Origin: Chryseobacterium populi
GTDB taxonomy: Bacteria > Bacteroidota > Bacteroidia > Flavobacteriales > Weeksellaceae
DNA: 64,000 nucleotides
Assembly: GCF_000282115.1 (NCBI RefSeq)
Contig: NZ_AKJY01000063.1
Coordinates: 1 to 64,000 of the forward strand
Reading direction: 5' to 3'
This document shows positions 55,801 to 62,489 of the stretch, piece by piece (the stretch's first letter is position 1; every line of letters starts with the position of its first letter). The notes beneath the pieces were generated by a model. It was not told where the DNA came from. It saw nothing but the letters and a program-made list of their open reading frames with translations, and did no database searches. A program made the translations under genes and the position numbers.

Positions 55801-56314
55801 ACCGGGCGGAGTATACGCCTGGAGACCTGCTGTTCATTATGGAATAGATGGTAACCCTCTCGCTCTCCATTTCGATATTTCGCGGATATATCGTGAAAAC
55901 TCGGGACCTTATCTTTATAATCCTTGGGGGTCTGTATATGCACCAGTAGAAGTATGGCGACAGATTTCTGACAGCTTGGATTATGTTGACGAACAGGGCG
56001 TCTTCTTTGAATTCAGGAATAAAATCCTGCTTACCCAAATGAATATCTCCTGCAGCTTAAGTTCGGCGCTAAAAGATAACCCTGCCGCAGAAAGTACCTG
56101 TACCTGTATGGTTTATGCTTACGACCCATTCTGGAAACGATACCGAATACCGGTAAGCCAAACGTTCAGCTTCCCGGGTAATACGGTCATAAATGTTCCT
56201 TTGAATACCAGAGGAATACCTTATGAAAAGTATGAACTCCGTTTTGAGGGAGGTACCTACCACCGCGATTGGTGGATTAAAGAGGTAACTTTTGATACAG
56301 CGAAAATCGAGTAA
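46898..56314 (+). CDS. Giant Mcf/TcdA-like toxin candidate with C80-type autoprotease and pore-forming region
   Basis: The 3138-residue protein has no signal peptide or T9SS tail. Residues 1-580 consist of helical repeats with an LTxxQLxxI pattern. Residues 610-830 look like a C80 autoprocessing protease: RTYLLGHGAS (His679) and KLSILGCQLASP (Cys734), 55 residues apart as in MARTX and clostridial toxins. Residues 1202-1350 are strongly hydrophobic with Gly/Ala-rich helices, like the translocation segment of large clostridial toxins and Mcf/FitD. Residues 2030-2142 resemble a PPC-type beta domain; 2548-2630 form a coiled coil. The C terminus is strand-rich and may bind receptors. A delivered toxic enzyme domain is not obvious. 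Single-gene cargo with its own terminator. Confidence 0.65.
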   Translation: MTPITLGERTFFIEAELAAYLDTTEISILNVQFPSDFELTPGQISALSTISTGFLANITPSMAYKILLKNTDALSGAQLGVLQPDTFNKIHEKLTQAQLNAIPLEKLSALFNPSPDTATPWEINIAKWLRLPDAGSIHPIFSNWGQITDTMNIEAWSFISPDLFATVNAESFINSFAKESFLDSLTTNNNIVRDTLSHLTNLQIRQIPADAMSTILEQLFWTLNSQGDFYTLSTGFLGRLSPEQQKTLSKDVLSKLNRSAFQFMEANALAALFLAWTEDQLKALPHDLFRLLDDAVYDAIKQIGVQTASDLVRKIVPEGRIYLANRFFEGTAPGLEPAQRSILDAYSPERYRGRKDPYIKLFSKITPGDAGEFHLDFFKNMKYYIEKIPPLFFKNVVPDQMRAIPIEAIGKITREQLLAMGDKILAWNFDQFNALDGSLVDSVDPEISKKILMKNVQETTTAGSIMEAELAVLKEGLKHNFSVINVVAQDPRAALKYWDFLNSQEKAHLIYAIVCPSKHLINFLDVLTTDQLINIDPAVARFLVQRYKLDGIFVLTEFIKNLSNSPKGAEVISELFRKGFADESYRLVKNSIEYPIGSANKYDAQIFIVVGDEARQLYDALGFAYKMPDTVPTLIYKYDNGTKATTLLSTVNGKIDGVDKSPGQLLNEKKNIRTYLLGHGASDKLLIGLPVNASQSGHETGLTPTETYRVVTQLWNDLSPHSSAGFVKLSILGCQLASPLRRTDPTTGLKVPNGPDDWNTRFSESFLGQISPLFLEAPDTPYRAKLSISAFLPLTGTPAGRNLITPGNDPTKTTHYFQSSENKIVTRWNAQENRLVCVRSGNNPGMLIEEHSLLQSNAAYPINTLYMSEEDLHENLSHQLALAFTDPELSENNRIKDTRGVSFLSHDEDLDGNRILVLQQNSEDGDLPSRHHIWDVEETSGSEGAIRVAKNLKRISITGKGPADARYHLAMKELQNLRKGIAQVTANTEAVMKLPDFTALSATDQQRARILISSLSGVVPEADYNSLKARHGSIIKALEALVVRKVEYNLDMDRQAELALSAITAMDAAESKIFLTSNALVSWGADNSASLNMEKLRSFIIKADTIERFRLMAAFLRLDEASAAPLLQKFKSAQDADLKKLGAKLEQQRKAVAQSKIGVADRASDTISNAVEIYSVIIGIFQLAKGWNTSTDAQKALDLTDIIGGTVSGIASTLMMKTLQQTTKTLAGAGMSLTSAMKITMAGFLGVDFALAAVTLASVGLQWSDFWESGQGMDSYAYKSLVASTVTTVVFTAMGLALGVAGLAASLSTIVAASIIGTIAASAGPIGAVIAVAAFLINGIVQGALLISEYHDYYSNDAERVEQFFASWIGIETSATKWARARKQGLEAAVRLGESLNNGWAKTRDFLEANYHKEGYRQLNYFDKKSVVKSVIYNDSLKVGGPVSLQSVSETTTNTPLNRRLDVNSLGENASYNFIPPSGNDLPTVFLGDNVRDTTYTAQGNPYADNLFDLRGSLINSAKSGEKNNTFLLDRSTTLMTNPVLDSEGCIVGFIDARKGENAVNLDARDTEVTVSLLLQNNLMELIFDGPALSKERDPEDSSINLNNHQSPSYDNLSKKKVQIKGNVDQLLIFNALKVTVGTPEKRDYPSDQKGVFYNISGVENADIIIYGEGGSNVFTANEGIQIYSRSQDALFWDGKCNTIVHLESGLGITQQLFINFSGDYRHLAARRSDHAVELLYGDAKLSIRNIYQDNGRTDASKIVAIRDRSGLLFSLNALAVMGGSFTKLTHLSKTFIYPARKEVPTDERDSVTGDQSVNTYSFFKGAGNFILDSPYQHLQQLVLESDPGKLRYKSASEDELLLECEGQQLSVEIFNYRQLYEKGLLRVWIKDSTGSKTDFTEMELPDPEAEPNNEWVSYQEPVGKHSGLTQADPERIIELQKITVDQEITATALAAANNKLHVSIPENADPNRIIQCRQKNDLILYLAESGIQDEITGRPPGIIVREVFRNNSVLKMALHQNFREKEAGAYDLEPHHTKEQAINIPANKEIKGQLAMPGDEDWYVFPLSQAVQYDVGITINTGNCELESIMSSNGLPIRAGNGGSMFPRSNQRSFSIGSHISQDKMYLRVFRSPDDPEYVECSYTLQVLLPNSVVPGAAVVQSAVSYIPVPRVSKLLLYPTRLLGHNSPEMLDGTAYAVVSSNGSTVENNYHINMGSSERSEWTVDNTTIDNLTDTLELTGNIRFSDLRLAASGQDVGLSATVDGKIKTVWIKDFNKNSAVRALSIRLPHYTKAGDTTLDFVLPVYEPVSNWWGIPNAPQVAVTGTGYYLLTLNPDVKQCTKLLVTEAFYLVAKDGAKREKIGQDLRISTDDGSQVLYLKNYYSCPFSVEIIPVEEVFNTNNPAKNLSASPLPVLGRYNDEASFILPTGLENDKMRYKLARLMYEDNSGELSLFLGIIQEYLRNYDGSLSEHLLKNNSIYFQGEFGNTLIEISRIKGLKADFESRDSLEMTANELAVLGTNQTPQQLYNSELITLNSRLASLNFILNKSNSNNPDGGANESVYNAINDVNIEILNLKQKIINLYIEKFNAKLAEKNAEISNTQVSITTRHRKALKMLLAFAKVAQEKEQQRDETFISFVSDFISQYLSDIQWDLPSDKTWTQKDAAFVLDMQQLGVPVQCMLHVLRYNLTLMQVKAYSKADASWNMENFKKFVIVVSDSGLAANGLDIPRDMQEWGISKFTFYMNGLDKNKAFTALLEAQGFFEYWHESLSRNMTQPGSEYQYFLIDPFYVYDIQSAFHKHSSTRLNQPMDVAVIGKFAQALVTSFDIKTNNTERLQYERGKRNHLIAVTASEGLGSQPQASYRIMRSEITGEGSILKRKSREENADFRTGYITDNQGMSPLPEHFRSAYDNIIMKPDETAKWVGHSDLYFIHKKYQDNSIDKSLFWIEKTPAGMSWDDKSLPANLVNGEDKPGGVYAWRPAVHYGIDGNPLALHFDISRIYRENSGPYLYNPWGSVYAPVEVWRQISDSLDYVDEQGVFFEFRNKILLTQMNISCSLSSALKDNPAAESTCTCMVYAYDPFWKRYRIPVSQTFSFPGNTVINVPLNTRGIPYEKYELRFEGGTYHRDWWIKEVTFDTAKIE

Positions 56315-56332
56315 ATCTCTATGCAAATCAAG

Positions 56333-56367
56333 CGGGGCGGAATATATAAAACCGCCCCGTTTTTTTG
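56333..56367 (+). terminator. Terminator of the giant gene
   Basis: Perfect stem CGGGGCGG (56333-56340) with CCGCCCCG (56352-56359), followed by seven T. It stands 16 bases after the stop. Confidence 0.92.
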
Positions 56368-56516
56368 TTTACAGTATGATGTAAAATATTTTAGAGTTAT
56401 TTCATTAAACATGCTTAAACCCGTCTACATCCACGACGCTCCACATAACTCCAATATTTTTATAAATAGCTGATATAAAGTAAATATAACTCCACATAAA
56501 TAAACGGGAAACGTTG

Positions 56517-56560
56517 CAGGTGGGATCACAAGAAAAGGCACTTACAGAAATGTGAGTGTC
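56517..56560 (+). repeat. Degraded third copy of the attachment core and its hairpin
   Basis: CAGGTGGGATCAC (56517-56529) differs at one base from the tRNA 3' end (CAGGTGGGACCAC). The following GGCACTTACA (56537-56546) and TGTGAGTGTC (56551-56560) form a terminator hairpin with the same GAAA loop as the one after the intact tRNA, then six T. The surrounding 56,368-56,700 gap holds nothing else recognisable. Confidence 0.6.
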
Positions 56561-56709
56561 TTTTTTGCTTATTTGAAACCAAGGCATATTAATTCAGGGG
56601 TATAGATATGAGCCAGGATGTCATTAAATCCTTAACTTTGTGATTCCAACGATCATTGAACCGGAAATATCTTACCAGAAATAATACCAACAATCAAAAA
56701 ATAAAAACG

Positions 56710-57474
56710 ATGTCCATCACAAACGAATCTGAATTAATTGGGATACAGAAAGCCAGTGAAGCGGTTGCCTATACCCTGAAAGAAATGATTAATTATGCTC
56801 AGCCGGGCATGACGACAAAAGAAATTGATGATTACGGAGCGAAGATCCTTTCTGATTTTGGAGCAAAATCGGCCCCTTATCTGACTTACGGTTTTCCGGG
56901 GTGGACATGCATTAGCGTGGATAACGAATTTTGCCACGGAATTCCTACGGATAAACGGGTTTTAAAGGAAGGAGATCTGATTAATATTGATGTTTCGGCA
57001 GAGCTCAATGGTTTTTGGGCAGATAACGGAGGTTCTTTTATTATTGGAAAAGATATTCATCAGCATCAGAAATTAGTGGATGCTTCCAGGGAGATTTTAC
57101 AAAAAGCAATCAGCAATATAAAAGGTGGTGTAAAAATAGCGGATATCGGATTGTTGATGGAAACCGAGGCTAAAAAAAGAGGCTTCAGAGTTATTAAGAA
57201 TCTTGCCGGGCATGGTATCGGAAGAAGCCTGCATGAACAGCCTGATGAGCTGTTCAATTATAAAAACCGTTTTGATTCCAGAAGGTTCAAGAAAAATTCT
57301 GTGGTTGCTATTGAAACATTTATTTCGACCTCTTCAAATCTTGCAGTAGAGCTGAGCGATGGCTGGACCATGGTGGGGAATAATGGCGGTTACATGGCCC
57401 AACACGAACATACGATTATGATAACTGACGGGAAGCCCATTATTTTAACAGAAATGAATGAGATATTGAATTAA
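56710..57474 (+). CDS. map: Type I methionine aminopeptidase
   Basis: The enzyme removes the initiator methionine from new proteins. The start is the ATG at 56710 (MSITNESELIGIQKASEA); the upstream in-frame TTG is not needed. Metal-site residues are visible: NIDVSAELNGFWADNGG (two Asp), AGHGIGRSLHEQP (His), VVAIETFIS (Glu) and QHEHTIMI (Glu and His). The protein has 254 residues. Its position outside the ribosomal operon suggests an extra paralogue, but the window cannot show that. Confidence 0.92.
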   Translation: MSITNESELIGIQKASEAVAYTLKEMINYAQPGMTTKEIDDYGAKILSDFGAKSAPYLTYGFPGWTCISVDNEFCHGIPTDKRVLKEGDLINIDVSAELNGFWADNGGSFIIGKDIHQHQKLVDASREILQKAISNIKGGVKIADIGLLMETEAKKRGFRVIKNLAGHGIGRSLHEQPDELFNYKNRFDSRRFKKNSVVAIETFISTSSNLAVELSDGWTMVGNNGGYMAQHEHTIMITDGKPIILTEMNEILN

Positions 57475-57531
57475 GCCTGCCTGGAACAATAAAGTATATA
57501 CAGAAATGGGAATGTTTTTTTAATGTGAAAT

Positions 57532-58299
57532 ATGAGGAAAGCAGGAATTATCGGATATGGCTGGCTGGGCTCGAGAATAGCAGAAGCGTTACCTGGTCAT
57601 GATAAAATCTATACCACAACGACCTCCCCGGATAAAGTTGATCTCATTCTTAGCAAAGGATTTCACTCAACAATGGTTGATTTTAATGATGATGGATCAG
57701 ATAGCATGCCGGATCGATGGGATGTTGTGGCAGATCTGGATGTTTTGATCATTACCATTCCGTTTTCGGAGAAAAGATCCGGGGCAGATGCTGTACGGAA
57801 TAGATTTCAAAAATTAGCTTCATTTATTGGTGGCTTTAACGGACAGATGTTTTTGATGAGCTCAACCGGAGTTTACCCTGATATTCCGGGAGTGTTTGTT
57901 GAGGATAATTTACCTTCGGAAGAGGTATTGATTGAAAGTCTGGCTAAGAAAAAATACAATCAGATAAATATTTTAAGATTGGGAGGATTGATGGGTGATG
58001 GAAGAATTCTGAAAAACTTTAAAGTCTCCAATCCGGATGCTGTTGTCAATCATATCCACTATGCAGATATCTGTTCTGTGATTACTAGAATGGTGGAAAA
58101 ACAAATTCATTCAAAGCTTTATAATGTGGTTGCCCCTCTTCATCCAACGAAACGGGAAGTTCTGAATATTCAGAATAATATTCTTTTTATACAAAGTGAG
58201 TTTTCCGGAAAGAAAAGAGAAATTTCATCTTTAAAAATGATTTCGGAGCTTGAGTTTGAGTTTCAATATCCGGATCCAGGATATTTCCCAATATCATAG
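57532..58299 (+). CDS. NAD(P)-dependent epimerase/dehydrogenase-like protein (YeeZ-like)
   Basis: A 255-residue Rossmann-fold protein with an N-terminal nucleotide-binding motif GIIGYGWLGSRIAEAL (GxGWLG), then DVLIITIPFSEKRSG and the SDR-like MFLMSSTGVYPDIPG with Ser-Thr-Gly-Val-Tyr. The tail carries INILRLGGLMGDGRI and VNHIHYADICSV. It resembles short epimerase-like proteins of the YeeZ type. Substrate unknown. It follows map by 57 bases. Confidence 0.78.
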   Translation: MRKAGIIGYGWLGSRIAEALPGHDKIYTTTTSPDKVDLILSKGFHSTMVDFNDDGSDSMPDRWDVVADLDVLIITIPFSEKRSGADAVRNRFQKLASFIGGFNGQMFLMSSTGVYPDIPGVFVEDNLPSEEVLIESLAKKKYNQINILRLGGLMGDGRILKNFKVSNPDAVVNHIHYADICSVITRMVEKQIHSKLYNVVAPLHPTKREVLNIQNNILFIQSEFSGKKREISSLKMISELEFEFQYPDPGYFPIS

Positions 58300-58318
58300 T
58301 GCATATATTAATAACGGT

Positions 58319-58356
58319 AAACTCTTTGACTTACTGATAAAGAAATCAAAGAGTTT
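58319..58356. terminator. Hairpin between convergent genes
   Basis: AAACTCTTTGA (58319-58329) and TCAAAGAGTTT (58346-58356) are exact reverse complements around a 16-base loop. T-runs are weak, so it may be a bidirectional terminator of moderate strength. Confidence 0.6.
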
Positions 58357-58389
58357 AAACAGGGAATTTATTATAGATGGTAATTAGTT

Positions 58390-60531
58390 TTACTTTCCGC
58401 CTCCGCCACTTTTTTCAACATCTGTTTTCGTATTTTCTTTCACCTTCTGGTTCCCGAAACGTTTTACGAATGAAAGAGAAAATCCGTACCAGTCAGATTT
58501 TGAAGCATTGCGGAAAGTTCCGGTCTGGCTGTAGGTCGTTGCATCAAAATTGGGTCTCTGAAAAATATTCATAAGCTGCAGACTGACTTCCATTTGGGTT
58601 TTCGGGAAAATTTTAGTCATGGAAATATTATGAAAAACATTGGTTTTATTGGCATAAGAATTTCCATTGTTCTGATTGGACAGCTCAACCCAGGCGCTCA
58701 GGTTAATATTCTTATTGAAAAGATTCGTGTATGAAAGGTTGGCAGAAGCCCCAAGATAATTGATGTAATTTCTGGCTTTCAGGTCGTTTCTCTGGTTAAA
58801 ATCGCTGTTGTCGATATAGTACCAGCCAATCCCGACATTTACGTTCAGTTTGTTTTTGAGAAAAGTCTGGTTGGTATTGGCAAAAAGATAATACTTCTCT
58901 ACCTTTCCATTGAAATTGGCGGGCAATGTAACCGTTTGTCCATTTTCTTCGATAAAGGTTGTCCAGTAATCCTGGTCGGTAAACATATACCTGACGGAAA
59001 GGAAATATTTTTTAAGGATTCCGAGTTTCATATACAGCCTGTGGCTTGGGTTGGGCTCCAGATCCATATTTCCACGGGAAGATATTCCTTCACTGGTCGG
59101 AATAAGGAAAGGGTTAAACTCTGAGTACCACGGGCGCCAAAGATTGCGGTTATAGGTAAGACTTAAATCATACTTGTCTGAAAAAGAATATTTAAGCAAT
59201 AAATTGGGGAGAAATGTGCCATAAGAATCTTTTCTTTCAGTGCCGGCAACATCCTGTCTCATCTTATAATCAATATGCTCATAGCGGAGTCCGATCCTGG
59301 TTTCCAGTTTTTTGAAGAAAGTTTTGCTGTAGTTGGCATACAGGGAGTTAATATTGTCCTCATAATGAAAAATATCATTTTTCCGGGGATTGGCCTGGCT
59401 GTTATCATACAGGTCATTTGGAATAACATTGTTGTTGAAATCCATTTTGCCCCCTACTTCAAAAGTACCGCCGGATTTTCCCAGAGGCTGGGTGTAATCT
59501 ACTTTTACATAATAATTTCTGGTTTGTTCGTTAGAATTCGTTATTATTTGATTCATATCAGGAGAATTGCTGAATGTTTTTAAAAACTCATTCATGCTTT
59601 CCTGTGAATTGTAATTGGAGCCTAAGTTGATATCCAGGATCCTGTTTTTTTCCTTATCATAATACTTATAAAAAGCATTGGTTCCTAAAGTACGGTAACG
59701 TCCTGTTAAATCCTGGTCCTGGTGATAAGAGTTCTCAAATACATTATTGAGTGATTTTGTGCCGTCTGCATCAGAAGTGGAAGTGTTTTTGTTCTGGTAA
59801 TACTCCAGGATAAGTCCTACATTGTTTTTATCATTCAGTGCAAATTCGGAAGTAGAGGAGACAGACGGGTTTTTGCTTTTCGAAATGGTTTCATTGTTGA
59901 TTGTGGTAACGGCGTTATTTTCATATAAGCTGTTAACATTAAGATTTTTCTGTACCCATGTATTGTCGCTGTAGCTTCCGATCAGGGTCTGGGTAAAATT
60001 TTTCTTATGATAATTGAGATTAAGGTTGGTATACTGCGAGTTTTTTGTATTCTGTCTGTTATTGAAGGTTACACTTCCTTTCATTCCTTCATCATCTCTT
60101 TTTTTCAGGACGATATTGATGACTGATCCGGAGGTTTCATAACGTGAAGAAGGACTTGTGATCACTTCAATTTTCATCAGGTTATCAGCAGGAATTGTGG
60201 CGAGGTATTCCTTTAATTCTTTACCTGTAAAAACAGATTTTCTGTCATTGATATAAACAGTAACCGCTTCACCCTCGGCTTTTATGGCGTCATTATTATC
60301 AATACTTACTAAAGGGGTCATTCTCAATACATCCCAGGTTGTATTCCCTGCCAGGATAGAGCTGTTGGCAACATTAAACACTGTCCTGTCTACTTTCGAT
60401 TCTACTGTTGGTTTTCTGACAGTTACTGTAACTGCTTCTATTTCTTTTTGCTTGATCGTGGTATCTTTCACGGCCTGGGCAAAAGTAAGGGAACTTATTA
60501 ATAAAGCGATGGGTGCTAAAATTATTTTCAT
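58390..60531 (-). CDS. TonB-dependent-receptor-like outer-membrane barrel protein
   Basis: The 713-residue protein has a signal peptide (IILAPIALLISSLTFAQ), then a plug-like domain (EIEAVTVTVRKPTVESKVDRTVF... TWDVLRMTPLV... ITSPSSRYETSGSVINIVLKK) and a long beta-barrel (about 200-690) with many aromatic strands, ending in a Lys/Gly-rich tail (EKSGGGGK). It fits the OMP_b-brl/TonB-receptor family that lacks a carboxypeptidase-like N-terminal extension. The ligand is unknown. No associated SusD-like gene is present, which argues against a polysaccharide utilisation locus. Confidence 0.82.
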   Translation of the reverse strand: MKIILAPIALLISSLTFAQAVKDTTIKQKEIEAVTVTVRKPTVESKVDRTVFNVANSSILAGNTTWDVLRMTPLVSIDNNDAIKAEGEAVTVYINDRKSVFTGKELKEYLATIPADNLMKIEVITSPSSRYETSGSVINIVLKKRDDEGMKGSVTFNNRQNTKNSQYTNLNLNYHKKNFTQTLIGSYSDNTWVQKNLNVNSLYENNAVTTINNETISKSKNPSVSSTSEFALNDKNNVGLILEYYQNKNTSTSDADGTKSLNNVFENSYHQDQDLTGRYRTLGTNAFYKYYDKEKNRILDINLGSNYNSQESMNEFLKTFSNSPDMNQIITNSNEQTRNYYVKVDYTQPLGKSGGTFEVGGKMDFNNNVIPNDLYDNSQANPRKNDIFHYEDNINSLYANYSKTFFKKLETRIGLRYEHIDYKMRQDVAGTERKDSYGTFLPNLLLKYSFSDKYDLSLTYNRNLWRPWYSEFNPFLIPTSEGISSRGNMDLEPNPSHRLYMKLGILKKYFLSVRYMFTDQDYWTTFIEENGQTVTLPANFNGKVEKYYLFANTNQTFLKNKLNVNVGIGWYYIDNSDFNQRNDLKARNYINYLGASANLSYTNLFNKNINLSAWVELSNQNNGNSYANKTNVFHNISMTKIFPKTQMEVSLQLMNIFQRPNFDATTYSQTGTFRNASKSDWYGFSLSFVKRFGNQKVKENTKTDVEKSGGGGK

Positions 60532-61027
60532 TTCAAAAATGGAGTTTCATCTTAATAAGACATCTGTTGCGAAGAATATGTTACACCTGATAGTGAAAAA
60601 AACAGAAAATTAATATTGCATATCCTGATGAAGTCATAATGTAACGGATTCAAGAAAAAGAAAAGGATAATTATTTTCAGGTCTGCAATTCTTCTTTTAA
60701 GTCAATTAATGAAAATTTGTTTTTTCTGGAGTTTTGTTGTGTATTAATTAAAAAATGAAAATATTAAATCAAGTTGTATTGTAAATTATTAATAGTTTAT
60801 TCTTTTAATGTAATTTATTTATGTTAAATAAGTTAGGTTTAACGATTAATCAACTTATATTTGTTTTAAAATTAATATATAATTAATGTTATATTTTGGA
60901 TTTTAATTATTTTTATTTTCTTATAAGTAGTTAAATTTATGATTTATTGTATGTTTTTATGTTAAAAAGATGTAAAAGGAGTAAAAATATGATAAAAATC
61001 ACGTTAAATTGAATTGGTATTATTTCA
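60532..61027. other. Long AT-rich intergenic region
   Basis: About 500 bases with no plausible coding frame longer than a few residues, very rich in A and T. It may hold promoters for the divergent genes at 60531 and 61152. No repeat family was recognised. Confidence 0.5.
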
Positions 61028-61053
61028 TTGAATTATAAAAAGTTTTATATTTG
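61028..61053 (+). promoter_or_regulatory. Promoter of the TPR/lamin-tail/RHS operon
   Basis: TATATTTG (61046-61053) matches TAnnTTTG. A TTG at 61028-61030 lies 15 bases upstream, slightly closer than the usual -33 spacing. The leader that follows is about 90 bases. Confidence 0.45.
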
Positions 61054-61062
61054 CATCAATGT

Positions 61063-61140
61063 AAGGGGAAGTTAAACATTGATTTTAAAACTTATGTGGT
61101 ACAACAATCCAGGCATTAAACCCTGTCTTCCCCTTTTTTT
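61063..61140 (+). promoter_or_regulatory. Leader RNA with long-loop hairpin before the TPR gene
   Basis: AAGGGGAAG (61063-61071) and CTTCCCCTT (61127-61135) are exact complements and the second arm runs into seven T, giving a terminator-like structure closed over a 55-base loop. It ends 11 bases before the ATG, so it could act as an attenuator. Confidence 0.45.
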
Positions 61141-61151
61141 AAAACTAAAAA

Positions 61152-62489
61152 ATGATAACCAGAAAAAAATTTCTAGCCCTAAGTTCATTAGGCGCTGTTT
61201 CTCTGCTTTTTCCTAATTTTTTATTTTCAAAATCATTTAAACGTACTCATATTATAGATGTTGATGCAGCTTTAAAAGAGGCTGCTTCTTTGCGTCGTGT
61301 AGGTAAGTTTGAGGAGGCTAAGAAGATATATGATGATATACTTGCCGGATATCCTGGCGAGGTCAGAGCTTATGATGGCTTAAGAAAAATTATTCTTTCC
61401 GGCGGACAACAGGAAGACGTCATTAAATTGCTTGGTGAGGCGGTAAAAATTAATCCGGAAAATGCTGACATAAAGCAGAGACTTTACAGAGAATACTTTA
61501 ATGCGGCAATGGGAAATAAAAAATTAGCCGGTACATTGGGTATAGAAGGAAGAGTATTGGTAGAGGTCAAAGAAAAATATGCTTCATTTTTAGAAGGGCA
61601 TTCCAACCATCATAATATTGCCAAACAGCTTGAGAAAATCACCAAGTTTGTAGAATGGAATGCAGATACGGAGAATCCTCATACCAATGCGCCTTTAAAA
61701 AAATACAGAAAAGATCAATATCAGTATAACAAAAACAGATTCAATGAATACTCCAGTGAACAGATGAGTGCCAAGCTCGGGGAGCTTCTTTCTAAACCTA
61801 ATAATGATATCAGACGGCCGCACATCAGGGAAATGTATCAGCTGACCCTCAAAAAATACAGAAAAGAGAAAAATACAGATGTGGCCTTGGAACATGCTAT
61901 TAAATATTATGATACGGTTAACAAACAGGATCCTCTTTTTATAAAATACATCAGAGACCTGGCTAAGTATCAGAAAAAATACGATACGCTGATTGAGCTT
62001 GAAGCCCAAAACCATAATATTAAAAAAACATTCTGGTCGGCTTTGGCATTATTTGATGCCTATCTGAGAAAAGCAGAAGATACCCATACTCCGGTTCCTT
62101 CGGAGCTGACAGCACTGATCCCGTTTTTGAAAGATAATACCCTCGCACCTACTAAGAAATTCGAACTTCTTACCAGACTGATAAAACTAGATATTATTAC
62201 AGGACAGACAGACGCTGCAAAAAATAAAATACAGGAAGAATGTAGGAATATGTACGGGGTATCAAATGCTCATACAATCGACAGGTTGAATGTTTTGGCA
62301 GCCAGATATTATGTGAAAACAGGTAATGATGATGGGAAAAAGAAAGTAGTGGGCATTGCGGTTAACCCTAAATCTTATCTCGAAGATGCAGATGATTTCG
62401 TCAAATCTCTTGCAATGATGAATCTTAGCCGGGATTCTTCTAAAATTGTTCACTTACAAAATCTACAAAAACTAATCGATAAACTATGA
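61152..62489 (+). CDS. TPR-like exported protein with RKKF leader
   Basis: The 445-residue protein starts MITRKKFLALSSLGAVSLLFPNFLFS, an N-terminal signal with an RKKF pattern suggesting Tat or Sec export. The body is helical with TPR-like units (ALKEAASLRRVGKFEEAKKIYDDILAGYPGEVRAYDGL, then VIKLLGEAVKINPENADI). It overlaps the lamin-tail gene by 4 bases (ATGA) and so is coexpressed with it and the RHS-type gene. It may assist their export; this is inferred from context only. Confidence 0.7.
   Translation: MITRKKFLALSSLGAVSLLFPNFLFSKSFKRTHIIDVDAALKEAASLRRVGKFEEAKKIYDDILAGYPGEVRAYDGLRKIILSGGQQEDVIKLLGEAVKINPENADIKQRLYREYFNAAMGNKKLAGTLGIEGRVLVEVKEKYASFLEGHSNHHNIAKQLEKITKFVEWNADTENPHTNAPLKKYRKDQYQYNKNRFNEYSSEQMSAKLGELLSKPNNDIRRPHIREMYQLTLKKYRKEKNTDVALEHAIKYYDTVNKQDPLFIKYIRDLAKYQKKYDTLIELEAQNHNIKKTFWSALALFDAYLRKAEDTHTPVPSELTALIPFLKDNTLAPTKKFELLTRLIKLDIITGQTDAAKNKIQEECRNMYGVSNAHTIDRLNVLAARYYVKTGNDDGKKKVVGIAVNPKSYLEDADDFVKSLAMMNLSRDSSKIVHLQNLQKLIDKL

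Larger units (their letters stand above)
46206..56529. mobile_element. Second accessory module at the tRNA hotspot (giant toxin-like gene)
   Basis: The module runs from the right repeat of island 1 to a degraded copy of the attachment core (CAGGTGGGATCAC at 56517-56529, 12 of 13 matching) followed by another CACTTACAGAAATGTGAGTG hairpin. Cargo is one small frame and one 9.4-kb gene. The giant gene is visibly richer in G+C than island 1 and the nearby spacers, which suggests a different source. No integrase is encoded inside. Confidence 0.5.

Noticed and set aside
56656..56709. Upstream TTG start for map adding 18 residues
   Set aside because: The added residues (LTRNNTNNQK) look untranslated and the ATG at 56710 gives a standard N terminus.
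57489..57520. Possible fourth copy of the attachment-associated hairpin (TACAGAAATGGGAATG)
   Set aside because: Only the ACAGAAATG core matches, the arms do not pair well and no tRNA-like sequence precedes it.
61095..61220. Short leader open frame overlapping the TPR gene start
   Set aside because: It runs out of frame into the TPR gene with no composition or motif support; kept only as a note in the leader finding.
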